Assembly: GCA_031316155.1 (NCBI GenBank)
Contig: JALDRB010000009.1
Coordinates: forward strand, 62,001 to 126,000
Reading direction: 5' to 3'
Origin: Candidatus Scalindua sp.
Lineage (GTDB): Bacteria; Planctomycetota; Brocadiia; Brocadiales; Scalinduaceae
Length of the DNA: 64,000 nucleotides
In this document: positions 1-8,914 of the stretch, in pieces
Position numbering within the stretch: position 1 is the first letter of the stretch
Layout of the letters: every line of letters begins with the position of its first letter
Notes under the pieces: model-generated
The model's input: the letters and a program-made list of their open reading frames with translations, nothing else
What the model was told of the DNA's origin: nothing
Database searches by the model: none
Program-made: the position numbers and the translations under genes

Positions 1-341
1 ACAATAAGGTTTTAGAAATAAATCCTGAACACACAAATGCACAATTCAATATTGCTGTTGTATACCACAAAAAAGGAGATTTAGACAGGGCGCTACAGGA
101 ATATAATAAGGTGCTTTTGATTGATCGCATTTACGAAGACGCATATTATAATAGAGGTCAAGTGTATGCCTCGATGGGTGATAACCCTAAGGCGTATAAT
201 GATTACATCAGTTATAGCAGGATTGTAAAAGCGAAAACAGGAAGAGAGGCTGCTGCCCTTGCATTGCGAGGTGTTGACAAGGAAAAGGTTGAGAGGTATA
301 TGATTCCCAGTTTTAAAGACTGGCTGCTTGAACATGAATGA
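1..341 (+). CDS. TPR protein, C-terminal part (5' end outside window)
   Basis: The reading frame is open from base 3 with no start codon, so the gene begins outside the window. About 113 residues are visible. They show tetratricopeptide spacing, with the alternating pattern ALxxYNKxLxIDxxxxxAYYNRGQVYASMGD typical of TPR helix pairs, followed by a short non-repeat tail ending in KDWLLEHE. TPR arrays bind protein partners, and the partner here is unknown. The gene lies 104 bp upstream of a second TPR gene in the same direction, so the two may be cotranscribed and related by duplication. No catalytic motif is visible. Confidence 0.8.
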   Translation, partial: NKVLEINPEHTNAQFNIAVVYHKKGDLDRALQEYNKVLLIDRIYEDAYYNRGQVYASMGDNPKAYNDYISYSRIVKAKTGREAAALALRGVDKEKVERYMIPSFKDWLLEHE

Positions 342-445
342 TGATTTATCTTCTCTCTTCAGAGGGAGTACCGGTTATCGGTTCGATGCATGACAGGAGG
401 GGGTATTACTAATTTTTTTAGGGTAAAATAATGGTATAAGATTAA

Positions 446-1663
446 ATGGAAAAAAATAAATTTTTAGTAATCATATTTGTAATGGTTATTGTCTTTGGTT
501 GTGAGAAGGCGGTAAACCATGTTAAAAATGGCGATATTCTAATGCTTGAGGGTAAATCGGATGAGGCCATTACGGAGTATGAACTGGCTATTGAGATTGA
601 TGCAGGCGAAGCAGAGGTCTATTATAAACTGGGAGAAGCGCATCTGAAAAAGGGTATGCTTGAAGAAGCCGTAAAAAATTTCAGAAAGGCTGTAGATATT
701 CGTCCCGATTATGCTGATGCGCATAAGAAACTGGCAGAGACGTTTGGGAAAATAGGGGTACCGTTAGATGAACTGACTGTTTGTAAGAATGCTATTGCAA
801 GGGATCCAAAGGACATCGAAGCTCGTCTGCGGTTGGGTGTATTGTATCTGAAACTGAAAAAGATGGATCAGGCTTTTGAACAGTTTAAAACGGTGCTGGA
901 AATTGTTCCCTATGATGCAGAGGCTCATTTTCATCTTGGAGTAGCATATCAGGATTTTAACCTGCTTGAAAAGGCTATTCCCTCTTACGAAAAGGCAATC
1001 GAGTTGAAGCCGAGTCATGAAAAGGCGCATTATAACCTGGGTATTGCATATATTGCTACAGGTGAATACGATAAAGCGCTAAAGCATCTCTTGGAAGCAG
1101 AAGAGTTGAAACCTGACAATAAAGATACCTATTGTAATTTGGGGTTGGTGTATTATTTCAAGGGTATGAGCGATGACGCTGTTTTGAATCTTAAGAAGGC
1201 ATTGGAGATAGATCCTGAAATGGAGGATGCTCACTACTACCTGGGAGTTCTTTATGCCAGTAAGAATATGTACCGTGAGGCAATAGAGGAGAATAAGAAG
1301 GTTATTACTGCCAATCCTGATTATGTTAACGCTCATTTTAATCTTGGAACGTTATATCATAAACAGGAACTGTACGAAGAGGCGATTGCTGAATATTCAA
1401 ACGTGATTTCAATTGATCCGGGTTATTCGGATGCGTATTTTAACAAGGGAAATGCATTAGAGGCTCTTGGTAAAAAGGCTGAGGCGCGGGATGAGTTTGA
1501 AAAATATCGGATGGTAAGGAAAACCGCCGGGGGATCACCCAGCCTTCTGGAGTTCGATTCAAAAATGTTGGGTACTCTGGAACAATATGAATTTAATGTA
1601 GAAGAGATGGAAAAAGAACTCGCAAAACAAGAGGAGAAGGAAAAGTCCGCTTCAGAAAAGTAA
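446..1663 (+). CDS. TPR-repeat lipoprotein
   Basis: This 405-residue protein has a hydrophobic N-terminus (residues 5-18) ending in a lipobox-like VFGC with Cys19, so it is probably a lipoprotein anchored in the cell envelope. Roughly ten tandem TPR units follow from residue 25 to about 350, with recurring A..Y..LG.....G...EA...F..A....P spacing. The tail is charged, lysine/glutamate rich and probably coiled coil. TPR lipoproteins are usually assembly scaffolds, and nothing here identifies the cargo. The start has no strong Shine-Dalgarno sequence, but the signal peptide begins immediately at this ATG. It follows another TPR gene on the same strand. Confidence 0.85.
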   Translation: MEKNKFLVIIFVMVIVFGCEKAVNHVKNGDILMLEGKSDEAITEYELAIEIDAGEAEVYYKLGEAHLKKGMLEEAVKNFRKAVDIRPDYADAHKKLAETFGKIGVPLDELTVCKNAIARDPKDIEARLRLGVLYLKLKKMDQAFEQFKTVLEIVPYDAEAHFHLGVAYQDFNLLEKAIPSYEKAIELKPSHEKAHYNLGIAYIATGEYDKALKHLLEAEELKPDNKDTYCNLGLVYYFKGMSDDAVLNLKKALEIDPEMEDAHYYLGVLYASKNMYREAIEENKKVITANPDYVNAHFNLGTLYHKQELYEEAIAEYSNVISIDPGYSDAYFNKGNALEALGKKAEARDEFEKYRMVRKTAGGSPSLLEFDSKMLGTLEQYEFNVEEMEKELAKQEEKEKSASEK

Positions 1664-2139
1664 TTTGTTGCCATTGCCAATTAAGGGTTTGCTCCTGACG
1701 ACAGTGAGGAAGTTTGTTTTGCTGATTTGCAATCAATGGAGGTGAGAATCAGAACAAGTATTTTGTCTTAGCTTATGCAGGTTATTGCCTATTTGTATTA
1801 CTAATTCGTGACAGGAGAGGAACAGATGAACTGCGAGGTCGCACTGTTTATCTGAACAACGATTCCCCTAGAATGCTTCTTTATTGTATGAGTTTTCCTT
1901 ATACCCAACCTGGCCAAGCCAGAACCAAAAAGGAAAACATTTTCATATGTGTTCATATCTAAAACTAAAAGAACTAAGTATTATTTCACAGCTTTGCTAT
2001 TAAAATTGTTCATATCAGGAACAATGAGGTGAAACCCATTCCTCAAGTGAACCATAAACGTTTACTGTAGAAGAAGATCTATAAATCACTTCAAAATCGG
2101 CCTTAGGCCTTTGTAAAAGGCGTGTATACACAGGAAAGG
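1664..2139. other. Intergenic region with a short palindromic repeat
   Basis: There is no convincing gene in this 476-bp gap between convergent genes. Bases 1906-1930 hold one copy of a dispersed hairpin with arms CTGGC and GCCAG, related copies of which occur near 9581, 23020, 25823 and 32024. A palindrome GGCCTTAGGCC lies near 2100. No terminator with a clear T-run was found for either flanking gene. Confidence 0.5.
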
Positions 2140-3501
2140 TTATTCTGAAGGAGCCTCTACATCTTTCGCACATCTGAAGCCTAAACTTTTGTTTCTTTCA
2201 TTGGGTTCTCCAAACATTCTCACCGCGCAGCGCATCTTGTAGACGTTTACCGCAAATAATGAACCGCCTTTGATAATTCTTTTGCCGGTTTTTGTCGAAG
2301 GGCCCTTTGGATTTTTTCTGGGGCTCTCATGGTAATACGTTGGACTATACCAGTCATTACACCATTCAGATACACTCCCTGTCATATCACTGCAGCCATA
2401 AACGCTGTTCCCCTGTTCATAACTTCCGACTGTGAGTATTCCTTTTGGTCCAATATTGCAGTTCTTGATTTCCCACACATTACCCCAGGGGAACCTCCTG
2501 CCGTCAGTTCCTCTCGCAGCCTTCTCCCATTCAGCCTCAGTAGGAAGCCGTTTTCCTGCCCAAGAAGCGTATGCATATGCATCAAACCAGTCAATGCGTG
2601 TAACCGGATAGTCGGGGTAATTATAATATTTATAATCATACCCCTTGAAAGGATTACCTGGTATGTGACTTTTATTGATTGGCTCTGCGGGATCACATTT
2701 ACTATGGTCTCCTGTCCTCGTGATATATTCCATGAATTTCCAATATTGCGCATTGGTAACCTCATATTTGTCAATATAATAAGCATCGAGAAATACGGTA
2801 TGCTGGGGCATCTCTTCCTGAATAAAGTCCTCATGTGTACTCCCCATAGTAAAATCAGAAGCTGGTACGAGAACCATCTCTTCCCACTTTTCTCTATTCT
2901 TTTTCAGTGCTGCTTCCATCTGAGGTTTTCTGTCACCGATTCTCTTGATTTCAATCTTTTTCCTGTCCTCAACTTCAAGAAATACCAATACCTTGCCTAT
3001 AAAATCGTCAACCTTGTTTATTTGATCTGACCCAGGGAGTTGATAGCTCCTGCATTTTTCCAGGTGTTCCAGCGCCTTCCGGTGGTTATTAAGCTTCCAG
3101 TAAGTACCGGCCATGTACCAATGAAGTGCTGCAGAATCCGGATTAAGCTCTTCAGCCTTTTGATATAATTCGAGAGCGCCCTTGTAATCACCTGAATTTT
3201 CTCGCAATAAATTTGCACTCTCTATATACTTCTGGATCATCATTGATTTTTCATCTTGAGGCTCTTCCTGGGTGCTGTGCGGTCCTTCCATCGCATTTCT
3301 CTGAGATTGTACACTGGTATCTACTTTAGGAATCAATTCCAGTTTTCCGCCATCCTCTGGGCAATACACGCTATTATCGGTAAAGATTTTCTCGCATTTG
3401 GGGCAACTCTTTTTTTCTGTCCCCGTTGGCGTTTCTGCCAATGCTAAGGAAACGGAAAGAAAGATGATAATGAAAAAAAATGAAGCAAAAGCACTTTTCA
3501 A
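2140..3501 (-). CDS. Secreted zinc-ribbon/TPR/SUMF1-fold protein
   Basis: 453 residues. A signal peptide (about 1-22, ending ALAE) is followed by a two-CxxC-like zinc ribbon (CPKC ... YCPEDG, about residues 33-55), a linker, one or two TPR units (about 95-175), and a C-terminal formylglycine-generating-enzyme (SUMF1) fold from about 205 to 450. The fold is shown by MVLVPASDFTMGS, DxYxxxKYEVTNAQYWKF, RLPTEAEWEKAARG, DMTGSVSEWC and SLGFRCA. In true FGEs two cysteines just after the RxxKGGS motif do the catalysis. Here that stretch reads GGSLFAVNVYKMRC and lacks the pair, so sulfatase-activating chemistry is unlikely. It is probably an envelope protein using the fold for binding. It is divergent from the cytochrome gene. 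Confidence 0.85.
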   Translation of the reverse strand: MKSAFASFFFIIIFLSVSLALAETPTGTEKKSCPKCEKIFTDNSVYCPEDGGKLELIPKVDTSVQSQRNAMEGPHSTQEEPQDEKSMMIQKYIESANLLRENSGDYKGALELYQKAEELNPDSAALHWYMAGTYWKLNNHRKALEHLEKCRSYQLPGSDQINKVDDFIGKVLVFLEVEDRKKIEIKRIGDRKPQMEAALKKNREKWEEMVLVPASDFTMGSTHEDFIQEEMPQHTVFLDAYYIDKYEVTNAQYWKFMEYITRTGDHSKCDPAEPINKSHIPGNPFKGYDYKYYNYPDYPVTRIDWFDAYAYASWAGKRLPTEAEWEKAARGTDGRRFPWGNVWEIKNCNIGPKGILTVGSYEQGNSVYGCSDMTGSVSEWCNDWYSPTYYHESPRKNPKGPSTKTGKRIIKGGSLFAVNVYKMRCAVRMFGEPNERNKSLGFRCAKDVEAPSE

Positions 3502-3922
3502 TGAAAAAACCTCCTTACAAACTTGATTGATTAAGCAAGATTATGTGGTTAGAGAAAATAAAATTAACATGATTTGAATTATACCTATAAACGTTGTTTA
3601 AATCAACAGTAAATAAACAAGCCTTTGTGGGAGTAAAAAGTCTTGATATTAGATTTTTTTTTTGGTACTATCTGCAAAATTCATTCATTCGTGTTTTTTT
3701 GTACCTGCTTTTTGTGCATGGAGAGGCTGTTATTACTCCATAAATCCGTTTGATGCCGCCAAGTTTTACTCCGAAGTTTTTTGTGTGTGCATGGTGTTTG
3801 CAACTGAAATGGCTTCAGTCTTAAAGAGTGAATATGCTTTAATCGGAATACGGATGACTTAGATTATTAATTAATACCTTACTAGAGTATGATACCAGAG
3901 TAACATAAATAAGGAGGTTTCA
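3502..3922. other. Divergent AT-rich intergenic region
   Basis: This 421-bp spacer lies between the divergent SUMF1-fold gene and the multihaem cytochrome gene and must contain promoters for both. It is AT-rich, with a poly-T run near 3656-3664. Only short open frames without ribosome sites are present. An AAGGAGGTTTCA ribosome-binding site lies directly before the cytochrome ATG at 3923. No assignable operator or -24/-12 promoter was seen. Confidence 0.5.
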
Positions 3923-5128
3923 ATGGGTAGTGAGACTTTAAAGGGGAAGGTTTTAACTATTGTAAAAAAGGTACTGGGCCAAATAAATAAACACAAGAAA
4001 TTGGTGGGAGTTGCGTTCGTTGTCTTTGTAGCTGTTGCATTAGTTGGAGGGAAGAAATTTTACCATTATGCGGAATCGAGTGAATTCTGCGGGAGCTGTC
4101 ACGAAATGGATGTTCATTACGATTCCTTCAGGGCTTCGAAACACCACAATGAGCACGTGCACGCATGCCATACCTGTCACATAGGTCCCGGATTAAAGGG
4201 GTTTTTGCATGCGAAGTTAAGCGATGGTACCCATGATTCAGTTGAGCATTTCAAGAAGTCATATCTTACCAGCAAAGATTCCGGATTGTTCATAGATATA
4301 GCTGAAGACAGCATATCTATTGTTCACAATAACTGTGTTGATTGTCATATTAATGAAGAATTTACGAAAGATAAAACACATGTTGAGAAAGTTGTGCTAT
4401 CAAAGAAGCGGGGAGAAGGCGGGGAGCTTGCAGATTTGACCTGTATGGATTGTCATGTTGGTCTTGTGCACCCGCATATGAAGGCAGATATTTTTAAAGC
4501 TTATGCAGAACAGAAGATAGCTCCATATGGTACGTTTACTCAGGAAGAGTGCTTTGCTTGTCACAGACACGCCACACCAGAGGTCGTAAAAGAGTGGACA
4601 AACAGTGCACATGCAGTAAAAGGTGTGACATGTCTCGAATGCCATGGAGAAGATCACGGTGTGATTGTTGAGCGAAAAGGTGAAGTTTTACCGAGTAAGT
4701 GTGGAGAGTGCCATGAAACGATGTTTCATGATTTCTCGGAAAGCAGACATTTCAACGGACGTATTGTAGCAAAGTTTGATGGATTTGTGTCGAGCACAAA
4801 AAATCTGACGATGAGTAAGGATTGTCAGGAGTGCCACATGCTTGGGTTAAATAAATCGTGGGATGCCGGTCCCGGGGGTAGCTGTAATAGTTGTCATCCC
4901 AAGCATCTGTTTTCCCGTGAGCAGGCAGCGAAAACCAAGGTGTGTGAGAACTGCCATATCGGAGGGCCGGACCATGCGCGACTTGATATGAGTCTTAAAA
5001 CCGTACATGGTAAGATCTATCCGGGTGGCGATGTTGAGAGCGTGACCAAATTCAGGTGTCAGTCTTGCCACAGTGATCCGTATAATCATCATAATTTCAA
5101 CAGGAATATAAATCTGGATGGTTTCTGA
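3923..5128 (+). CDS. Membrane-anchored undecahaem cytochrome c (NapC/NirT-like N-terminus)
   Basis: 401 residues with eleven CxxCH haem-binding motifs (CGSCH, CHTCH, CVDCH, CMDCH, CFACH, CLECH, CGECH, CQECH, CNSCH, CENCH, CQSCH). One N-terminal membrane helix lies at about 27-45, uncleaved in the NapC/NirT style. The first motif, SSEFCGSCHEMD, closely resembles the first haem site of NapC/NrfH quinol dehydrogenases. The remainder has the haem packing expected of a larger multihaem module, so this looks like a quinol-oxidising anchor fused to an electron-carrying domain facing the periplasm or anammoxosome lumen. NapC proteins are about 200 residues with four haems, so this is twice the usual size. 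A strong AAGGAGG ribosome site precedes the start, and an intrinsic terminator follows, so it is probably transcribed alone. Confidence 0.9.
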   Translation: MGSETLKGKVLTIVKKVLGQINKHKKLVGVAFVVFVAVALVGGKKFYHYAESSEFCGSCHEMDVHYDSFRASKHHNEHVHACHTCHIGPGLKGFLHAKLSDGTHDSVEHFKKSYLTSKDSGLFIDIAEDSISIVHNNCVDCHINEEFTKDKTHVEKVVLSKKRGEGGELADLTCMDCHVGLVHPHMKADIFKAYAEQKIAPYGTFTQEECFACHRHATPEVVKEWTNSAHAVKGVTCLECHGEDHGVIVERKGEVLPSKCGECHETMFHDFSESRHFNGRIVAKFDGFVSSTKNLTMSKDCQECHMLGLNKSWDAGPGGSCNSCHPKHLFSREQAAKTKVCENCHIGGPDHARLDMSLKTVHGKIYPGGDVESVTKFRCQSCHSDPYNHHNFNRNINLDGF

Positions 5129-5207
5129 ATGATTAGTATTCATAATATCCTTTCAGCTGGTAAAACAGCTAAAAAAAGTTTTTTTCTTATTGAATAACAA
5201 ATAAAAA

Positions 5208-5233
5208 CCCACCTGATCAGGTGGGTTTTTTTT
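5208..5233 (+). terminator. Intrinsic terminator after the cytochrome gene
   Basis: A perfect 18-bp self-complementary sequence, CCCACCTGATCAGGTGGG (5208-5225), is followed by eight T residues. It lies 80 bp past the cytochrome stop codon and 27 bp before the malate dehydrogenase start. An A-run before the stem means it could also work on the other strand. Confidence 0.9.
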
Positions 5234-5259
5234 ATGGTAATTTTTCAGAGGATTAAGGG

Positions 5260-6180
5260 ATGAAAATAACAATTATTGGTGCTGGTAATGTAGGTGCAAC
5301 AACTGCACAGATCCTGTCCGAAAAGGAATTGGGAGATATCATACTTCTTGACGTTGTTGAAGATATGCCACAGGGCAAAGCTCTTGATTTGAAACAGGCA
5401 AGTCCAATCTACAATTATTACGGGAATATCTATGGTACGAACTCGTACGATGATACCGCAAAATCAGACATGGTGATTGTTACCTCCGGTCTACCTCGAA
5501 AACCTGGAATGACCAGGGAAGACCTTGTCAAGATAAATGGAGACATTGTGAAAAGTGTTGTCGAACAGACTGTTAAGAAATCACCCGATGCCATTATCAT
5601 TATGGTTTCTAATCCACTTGATGCAATGACGTATATTGCGTATAAGGTGAGTGGTTTTCCCAAAGAGCGGATTATGGGAATGGCAGGGGTACTGGATTCC
5701 TCAAGATTGAAAACCTTTATTGCGATGGAATTAAATGTCTCAGTAGAAAACATACAGGCCTTTGTGCTTGGTGGGCATGGAGATACAATGATTCCGATGA
5801 TACGGTATACAAATGTAGCCGGAATACCGGTTACAGAATTGATTCCAAAGGATAAACTGGATGCCATAATCCAGAGAACGAGAGATGGCGGAGTTGAAAT
5901 AGTGAATCTGTTAAAAAAGGGAAGTGCGTTTTATGCACCTGCATCTTCAGTTGTTGAAATGGTTGATGCTATTCTTCGGGACAAAAAAAAGATACTCCCC
6001 TGTACTGTTTTGTGCAAAGGTGAATATGGTCTGAATGACATATTCTTGGGGCTTCCTGTTAAGCTCGGCAGGAAGGGTGTTGAGCAAATTATTGAGATAA
6101 CGCTTACGAAGGAAGAGTCTGACGGTTTGAATAATTCAGCTAATGCAGTTCGGGAGCTTTGTCATACAGTTCAACTATAA
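5260..6180 (+). CDS. mdh: Malate dehydrogenase (LDH-like type)
   Basis: 306 residues, the usual size for the lactate-dehydrogenase-like malate dehydrogenases. It oxidises malate to oxaloacetate with NAD+. The Rossmann motif GAGNVG is at residues 7-12. Asp31, at the end of the second strand, indicates NAD rather than NADP. The loop [13 protein letters not shown] carries the two arginines that select malate/oxaloacetate over lactate. SNPLDAMTY and the catalytic-histidine motif GGHGDTM are intact. It stands alone after a terminator, and the start is close to an AGAGGATTAAGGG ribosome site. Cytoplasmic, central carbon metabolism. Confidence 0.96.
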   Translation: MKITIIGAGNVGATTAQILSEKELGDIILLDVVEDMPQGKALDLKQASPIYNYYGNIYGTNSYDDTAKSDMVIVTSGLPRKPGMTREDLVKINGDIVKSVVEQTVKKSPDAIIIMVSNPLDAMTYIAYKVSGFPKERIMGMAGVLDSSRLKTFIAMELNVSVENIQAFVLGGHGDTMIPMIRYTNVAGIPVTELIPKDKLDAIIQRTRDGGVEIVNLLKKGSAFYAPASSVVEMVDAILRDKKKILPCTVLCKGEYGLNDIFLGLPVKLGRKGVEQIIEITLTKEESDGLNNSANAVRELCHTVQL

Positions 6181-6452
6181 ATGCAACCCTGTTTGAGTGC
6201 TTGAGAAAGCGAAATCATTAAGCTTTTTTCATAAAGTATAATACTTTACTGAACGTTCACACTTCATGACCATTTCATTTTGTGTGCACGATATGGTCTG
6301 TCCGTAAAACTCCTCTTGCAACACTTCCTATTGTCTAAGATATCACTCATAAAGTACTTGTGAGGATATGAAACTTATTGACACAAAGATGAAATGAATT
6401 TAGAATAAATTTTGTGTAATGTTATTATTTGTTTTTTTTTCTATCTGAAAGT

Positions 6453-7541
6453 ATGAGAAGTGTTACCAACAGTCAAAGTTACTTGCAAGAGGTTGCGTTT
6501 CAGAACCTGAATGACGGCGTATTTATGTTTGATAAGGAGAGAAAAATCGTTGTCTTTAATCATGCTTGCGAACAAATTGTAGGTTTTTCAAAAGATGAGA
6601 TTTTGCGTAAGAGGTCTATCTGTTTAGATGTATTTAAGTGCCACTCTCCCGATGAAACATGTCTGTCATCATGCCCGGGCCTTGAACTTATTAACGGAAA
6701 ACGTTCTAAGGTATCACGGGAATATCTTATCAAGACAAAGGACGGCAAGGAAAAGTGGGTGACAACGAACTACTCGATCATCAGAAACAAAAAAGGCGAG
6801 ATAGAATACGTTGTAGGTGTTATCCGTGATATTACAGAGATGAAGCTGTTTACTGATGAATTGATCAAATCTAAGACTCTGTCAATACTCGGGCAGTTTA
6901 GCAGCGAATTAGTACACGAGATTAAGAACCCTTTAAATTCTATTACCATTCAAATGTCGTTGTTAGAAAGGGAGATTAAGAAAAAAGAGTTTAATCATGA
7001 AAAAGAGCTTTCATCAGTTGTAAGAGTTGTCAGGGAAGAGATAAACAGATTAAGCAGGTTAACAAAGGATTGCCAAGAATTTTCAAAAACGGGACATCTG
7101 AAGCGAAAATATAGCGATGTTTGCGAAATTATTCAGGAACTCCATGATCTCATCATCCCCCATGCAGTTTTGAACGGAATAAACATCCACATAAGTATGT
7201 TAAGAAAACGACTGCAAATTTTAATTGATCGGGATCGATTAAAACAGGCATTGTTAAATATTTTGATAAATGCGATAGAAGCAATGCCAGGTGGAGGAGA
7301 TCTATACCTACGCGTCTCAAAGATTGATCGGTATATAAAAATATCCATTAAGAATACCGGATCCGCTATTCCAAAGGAGCTCAAAAGTAAGGTCTTTGAT
7401 CTCTTTTATACGACTAAAGGTGGAGGAACAGGTGTTGGTTTGGCGATAACTCAGAATATCGTCCAAGCGCATGGCGGTAATATAAGATTTAAAAACCTAA
7501 GTGGCGGCGTTGAATTTGTGATAGAATTACCCATTGATTGA
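6453..7541 (+). CDS. PAS-domain sensor histidine kinase
   Basis: About 362 residues from the ATG at 6453. An in-frame TTG lies at 6429, but the extra residues are only MFFFLSES and have no ribosome site. A PAS domain (about 15-130) contains four cysteines in the pattern C..VFKC......C...CPG, suggesting a metal or redox sensor. The HisKA motif has the phosphorylated histidine at about His155 (ELVHEIKNPLN), and the ATPase domain has N, G1 (interrupted by an NTG form) and GGGTGVGLAI. There is no membrane segment, so it is a cytoplasmic sensor. The downstream response regulator begins 14 bp after its stop, so the pair is a two-component system. Confidence 0.9.
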   Translation: MRSVTNSQSYLQEVAFQNLNDGVFMFDKERKIVVFNHACEQIVGFSKDEILRKRSICLDVFKCHSPDETCLSSCPGLELINGKRSKVSREYLIKTKDGKEKWVTTNYSIIRNKKGEIEYVVGVIRDITEMKLFTDELIKSKTLSILGQFSSELVHEIKNPLNSITIQMSLLEREIKKKEFNHEKELSSVVRVVREEINRLSRLTKDCQEFSKTGHLKRKYSDVCEIIQELHDLIIPHAVLNGINIHISMLRKRLQILIDRDRLKQALLNILINAIEAMPGGGDLYLRVSKIDRYIKISIKNTGSAIPKELKSKVFDLFYTTKGGGTGVGLAITQNIVQAHGGNIRFKNLSGGVEFVIELPID

Positions 7542-7555
7542 GTTTTGAATAAAAC

Positions 7556-8914
7556 ATGAGAAAACCAAGATTATTACTGATAGATGATGATGAAAACACT
7601 GTTAATGGCTTGAAAAATATCCTTTCCCGGGATGAATATGATACCAGTTGTGCTTTTACCGGACACGATGCATTAAAAAAAATTGAAAGGATACACTTTG
7701 ATATTGTGATAACAGATATGAAGTTACCGGATATTGGAGGCTTTACCATTATCGAGGAGATTAAGAGGAAGGATGCCAATACGGCAGTGGTGATGATTAC
7801 GGCATACAGCTCCATTCAAACGGCTATTGATGCGATGAAGAAGGGTGCTGATCACTATTTAACAAAACCCATTAACATAGATGAATTAGAATTGGTGCTG
7901 AACAGGATTTGGGAAAAGCAGCTCCTCATACTGCAGAATAAGGAATTAAGACAGAAATTAGATGAAAAATATAATTTTCACGGACTTATCGGTGATACTC
8001 CCGAAATGCAGCAGATTTTTAAGACAATCTCTGAAATTGCCCCTACTACTGCAACGGTACTCATTTACGGTGCAACCGGTACAGGGAAGGAGCTGATAGC
8101 AAATGCAATTCATTACAATAGCGACAGGAAGGACAGCCCTTTTGTTGCCCTTCATTGTGCCTCGTTGTCGGAAGGAGTGTTGGAAAGTGAACTTTTCGGA
8201 CACGAAAAGGGTGCATTTACGGGCGCTATAAGTCAAAGGCGGGGTAGATTTGAATTAGCAAATAGAGGCAGTCTTTTTCTTGACGAAATTGGAGAGATGA
8301 ATTCTCATGTTCAGATAAAGTTGCTAAGGGTTCTCGAAACGGGAAGTTTTGAAAGAGTAGGAGGAGAGAAATCTCTTAATACGGATGTTAGGATTATAGC
8401 AGCGACAAACAAAGACCTGGAAAAAGAGGTTGAAGAGGGGAGATTCAGGGATGACCTGTTTTATCGCCTAAACGTTATCAACTTATTGATTCCGCCTTTG
8501 CGGGAGAGAAGAGACGACATCCCTTTATTGGCAGACTGTTTTCTTGTTAAATATGCACAAAAAAATAATAAGAAAATCAAGGGGTTTTCATCGCAGACAA
8601 TGAGACTTTTGAATAGTTATGACTGGCCAGGAAATGTCAGAGAGCTGGAAAATATCATTGAAAGGGCTGTCGTAATGACGAGAAAAGATTTGATTGAGCC
8701 GGATAGCCTTCCTTCAAAAATAAATCTTAGCATTAAAAAAGCCAACAGGGATGTGTTTTCTATACCATTTGGAACTACGTTAAAAGATGCAGAGAGAAAG
8801 ATAATTACGGAAACCCTTCAGGCAATGAACGGTAGTAAGTCAAAAGCTGCAAAGATTCTGGGTATTTCTACTCGCAAGATAGAATACAAACACAAAGAAT
8901 GGTCAACGACCTGA
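7556..8914 (+). CDS. NtrC-family sigma-54 activator response regulator
   Basis: 452 residues in three domains. The receiver (1-120) has acidic residues D10-D12 and phosphorylatable Asp54. The AAA+ domain (about 140-380) has Walker A GATGTGKE, the sigma-54 loop GAFTGA, Walker B SLFLDEIGE and the arginine-finger region FRDDLFYRLNV. The C-terminal Fis-type helix-turn-helix ends in SKAAKILGISTRKIEYK. When phosphorylated it should bind enhancer sites and drive sigma-54 RNA polymerase. It is paired with the PAS kinase immediately upstream. Its targets are not identified here, but two sigma-54 promoter candidates occur before flagellar genes in this window. Confidence 0.95.
   Translation: MRKPRLLLIDDDENTVNGLKNILSRDEYDTSCAFTGHDALKKIERIHFDIVITDMKLPDIGGFTIIEEIKRKDANTAVVMITAYSSIQTAIDAMKKGADHYLTKPINIDELELVLNRIWEKQLLILQNKELRQKLDEKYNFHGLIGDTPEMQQIFKTISEIAPTTATVLIYGATGTGKELIANAIHYNSDRKDSPFVALHCASLSEGVLESELFGHEKGAFTGAISQRRGRFELANRGSLFLDEIGEMNSHVQIKLLRVLETGSFERVGGEKSLNTDVRIIAATNKDLEKEVEEGRFRDDLFYRLNVINLLIPPLRERRDDIPLLADCFLVKYAQKNNKKIKGFSSQTMRLLNSYDWPGNVRELENIIERAVVMTRKDLIEPDSLPSKINLSIKKANRDVFSIPFGTTLKDAERKIITETLQAMNGSKSKAAKILGISTRKIEYKHKEWSTT

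Noticed and set aside
3662..3862. 66-residue open frame upstream of the cytochrome
   Set aside because: No ribosome site, composition like intergenic DNA, and it is in a divergent promoter region.
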